NCBI GenBank assembly: GCA_003486285.1
Contig: DNGH01000264.1
Span: 1 to 6,966 of the forward strand
DNA: 6,966 bases
Source: Actinomycetota bacterium
GTDB lineage: Bacteria > Actinomycetota > Acidimicrobiia > Spongiisociales > UBA11373
Direction of reading: 5' to 3'
How positions within the stretch are numbered: the stretch's first letter is position 1; every line of letters begins with the position of its first letter. Of this stretch, positions 6,382-6,966 are shown piece by piece. The notes under the pieces were generated by a model, which did no database searches, was not told where the DNA came from, and saw only the letters and a list, made by a program, of their open reading frames with translations. A program made the translations under genes and the position numbers.

Positions 6382-6824
6382 GACGCTGAGGTTACCCCGG
6401 TGGGCCGGGCGCCGTTGGAGGTGAGCGCGGCCGCCAGGACGTCCTTGCGCACCAGGCCGCTGACTCGCCAGCGGGGGTTGAGGGTGGGTGGGGCGGCGGT
6501 CGCCACGGCAGGCTCGGCGGCGCCGCGGCGCCGAGCCCGCTTCGAGGGGGGACGCACCGCCTTGGCCAGCACCACGAAGGTCGGGGTGGAGCGCACCGCA
6601 AAGGCCTGGACCGCCCCCGGAACCCGGCGGACGTCGATCTTGACCACGTGCGCCCGTCCGGCGAACTCGTCGGCGAGCTCGTCGACGATCCCGTCCATCG
6701 TTCGGCACGGCTGGCACCCGGTCTGCCACAGGTCGACCAGCACCGGGAGGCCCTCGGCGAAGTAGCCGCGCAGCTCGTCGAGGGAGGTGACCTGGGGAGC
6801 CTTCTGGCGGCGGCGTTTCAACAT
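6378..6824 (-). CDS. Thioredoxin-like protein with a basic Ala/Pro-rich insert
   Basis: This 148-residue protein should be a cytosolic thiol-disulfide oxidoreductase; its partner is unknown. The thioredoxin fold is readable: VLVDLWQTGCQPC (28-40) with active-site C37 and C40, an acidic helix (44-54), the VVKIDVRR strand (60-67), the cis-proline motif STPTFVVL (79-86, P81), and a last strand and helix RWRVSGLVRKDVLAAAL (118-134). The active site reads CQPC where thioredoxin has CGPC, and the Trp before the first Cys is Gly. Between the last two strands, where thioredoxins have a short turn, residues 91-116 form an insert with a basic run KRARRR (95-100) followed by Ala/Pro-rich sequence. No signal peptide is seen; the N-terminus is basic (MLKRRRQK). 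ATG at 6824 was chosen over an upstream TTG at 6887. It has no Shine-Dalgarno sequence, but TACCGT (6839-6834) lies 9 bases upstream. The TGA overlaps the next gene's ATG. Confidence 0.85.
   Translation of the reverse strand: MLKRRRQKAPQVTSLDELRGYFAEGLPVLVDLWQTGCQPCRTMDGIVDELADEFAGRAHVVKIDVRRVPGAVQAFAVRSTPTFVVLAKAVRPPSKRARRRGAAEPAVATAAPPTLNPRWRVSGLVRKDVLAAALTSNGARPTGVTSAS
6387..6396 (-). promoter_or_regulatory. Possible leaderless-type -10 element within the thioredoxin gene end
   Basis: GGTAACCTCA on the minus strand (6396-6387) is identical to the element before nfuA. Its TAACCT (6394-6389) ends 7 bases before the ATG of the LiaF-like gene. The bases also encode the last residues of the thioredoxin-like protein. 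No good -35 element is seen, so the site may be an internal promoter or chance. Confidence 0.35.
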
Positions 6825-6833
6825 GGTGTGGGA

Positions 6834-6839
6834 ACGGTA
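6834..6839 (-). promoter_or_regulatory. Possible -10 hexamer of the thioredoxin-like gene
   Basis: TACCGT on the minus strand fits TAnnnT and ends 9 bases before the ATG at 6824, giving an mRNA leader of only a few bases. No ribosome binding site precedes the ATG. The expected -35 region falls in the CCCCTCG repeat and does not resemble TTGACA, so any promoter here would need help or be weak. Confidence 0.3.
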
Positions 6840-6844
6840 ATAGC

Positions 6845-6888
6845 GGGGCGAGGGGCGAGGGGTTTCCGGCCAATCGCCAAAGGCCAAT
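6845..6888. repeat. Two adjacent blocks of 7-bp tandem repeats upstream of the thioredoxin-like gene
   Basis: On the minus strand, 6888-6868 holds three head-to-tail heptads of the form WTTGGCS (ATTGGCC, TTTGGCG, ATTGGCC). After GGAAA come two and a half heptads of CCCCTCG (6862-6845). Both blocks have a 7-base period. They fill most of the 70-base gap between an upstream stop codon at 6895 and the ATG at 6824. The first block lies 44-64 bases before the ATG, where an activator or repressor could bind. Confidence 0.45.
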
Positions 6889-6894
6889 TGCCCG

Positions 6895-6966
6895 TCAGAA
6901 AGCCCGCCAGCGACCCGGCTTCACCTTGATCGGCACCGAGTAGACCGCGGCGAACGACTCCGGGTC
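6895..6966 (-). CDS. C-terminal end of an unidentified protein (5' part outside window)
   Basis: Reading the minus strand from the right edge gives 23 codons without interruption, DPESFAAVYSVPIKVKPGRWRAF in two stretches (DPESFAAVYS, then VPIKVKPGRWRAF), ending in TGA at 6897-6895. Strong third-position G/C (21 of 23 codons) supports real coding. A beta-strand-like ending with a terminal aromatic residue (IKVKPGRWRAF) is reminiscent of the last strand of split-barrel flavin or F420-binding proteins (PPOX family), but the fragment is far too short to assign. It lies 70 bases upstream of the thioredoxin-like gene on the same strand. Confidence 0.55.
   Translation of the reverse strand, partial: DPESFAAVYSVPIKVKPGRWRAF

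Noticed and set aside
6022..6873. A longer 283-residue form of the LiaF-like protein
   Set aside because: The upstream 164 codons lie in another frame over the thioredoxin-like gene, which has a clear CXXC motif and cis-proline, and the extension is Pro/Arg/Gly-rich. The ATG at 6381 fits the family length.

Overview
The window is GC-rich throughout and carries actinobacterial-type genes: a PlsB acyltransferase, a CtpE-like P-type ATPase, a two-domain NfuA ending in NPYFH, and several start codons preceded by a TAnnnT hexamer instead of a Shine-Dalgarno sequence. This suggests a high-GC actinobacterium, possibly of the Acidimicrobiia type; that placement is inference. I see no mobile element, CRISPR array, tRNA or rRNA. 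Most of the window looks like chromosomal housekeeping DNA, and I found no convincing new multi-gene system.

Layout. On the plus strand, positions 2-2104 hold most of plsB (glycerol-3-phosphate acyltransferase), open at the left edge. A likely intrinsic terminator follows it. Next is a four-helix membrane protein of unknown function (2227-2688) that appears to start at a CTG codon inside a small hairpin with its Shine-Dalgarno sequence. A strong hairpin at 2712-2751 separates these genes from a minus-strand set that converges on them. Read in the direction of transcription, the minus set is: the last 23 codons of an unidentified gene (6966-6895), a thioredoxin-like protein with an unusual insert (6824-6378), a small LiaF/DUF5668-like membrane protein overlapping it by ATGA (6381-6022), a CtpE-like cation ATPase (5961-3499), and an NfuA iron-sulfur carrier protein (3440-2835).

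How they may work together. The acyltransferase makes lysophosphatidic acid for phospholipid synthesis. The thioredoxin-like gene and the LiaF-like gene are translationally coupled and may act together in envelope or redox maintenance. The ATPase probably moves calcium, or a related cation, across the membrane. NfuA delivers iron-sulfur clusters. The minus genes are closely spaced (60, 58 and 70 bases, or overlapping), but each also has its own possible start-proximal promoter. They may therefore be a loose cluster and not one obligate operon.

The points most worth a second look are: the CTG start in the hairpin; a shared GGTAACCTCA element 5-6 bases before two start codons, suggesting leaderless transcripts; a Gln in place of the usual ion-binding Glu of the ATPase; the basic insert in the thioredoxin; and two adjacent blocks of 7-bp repeats upstream of the thioredoxin gene.
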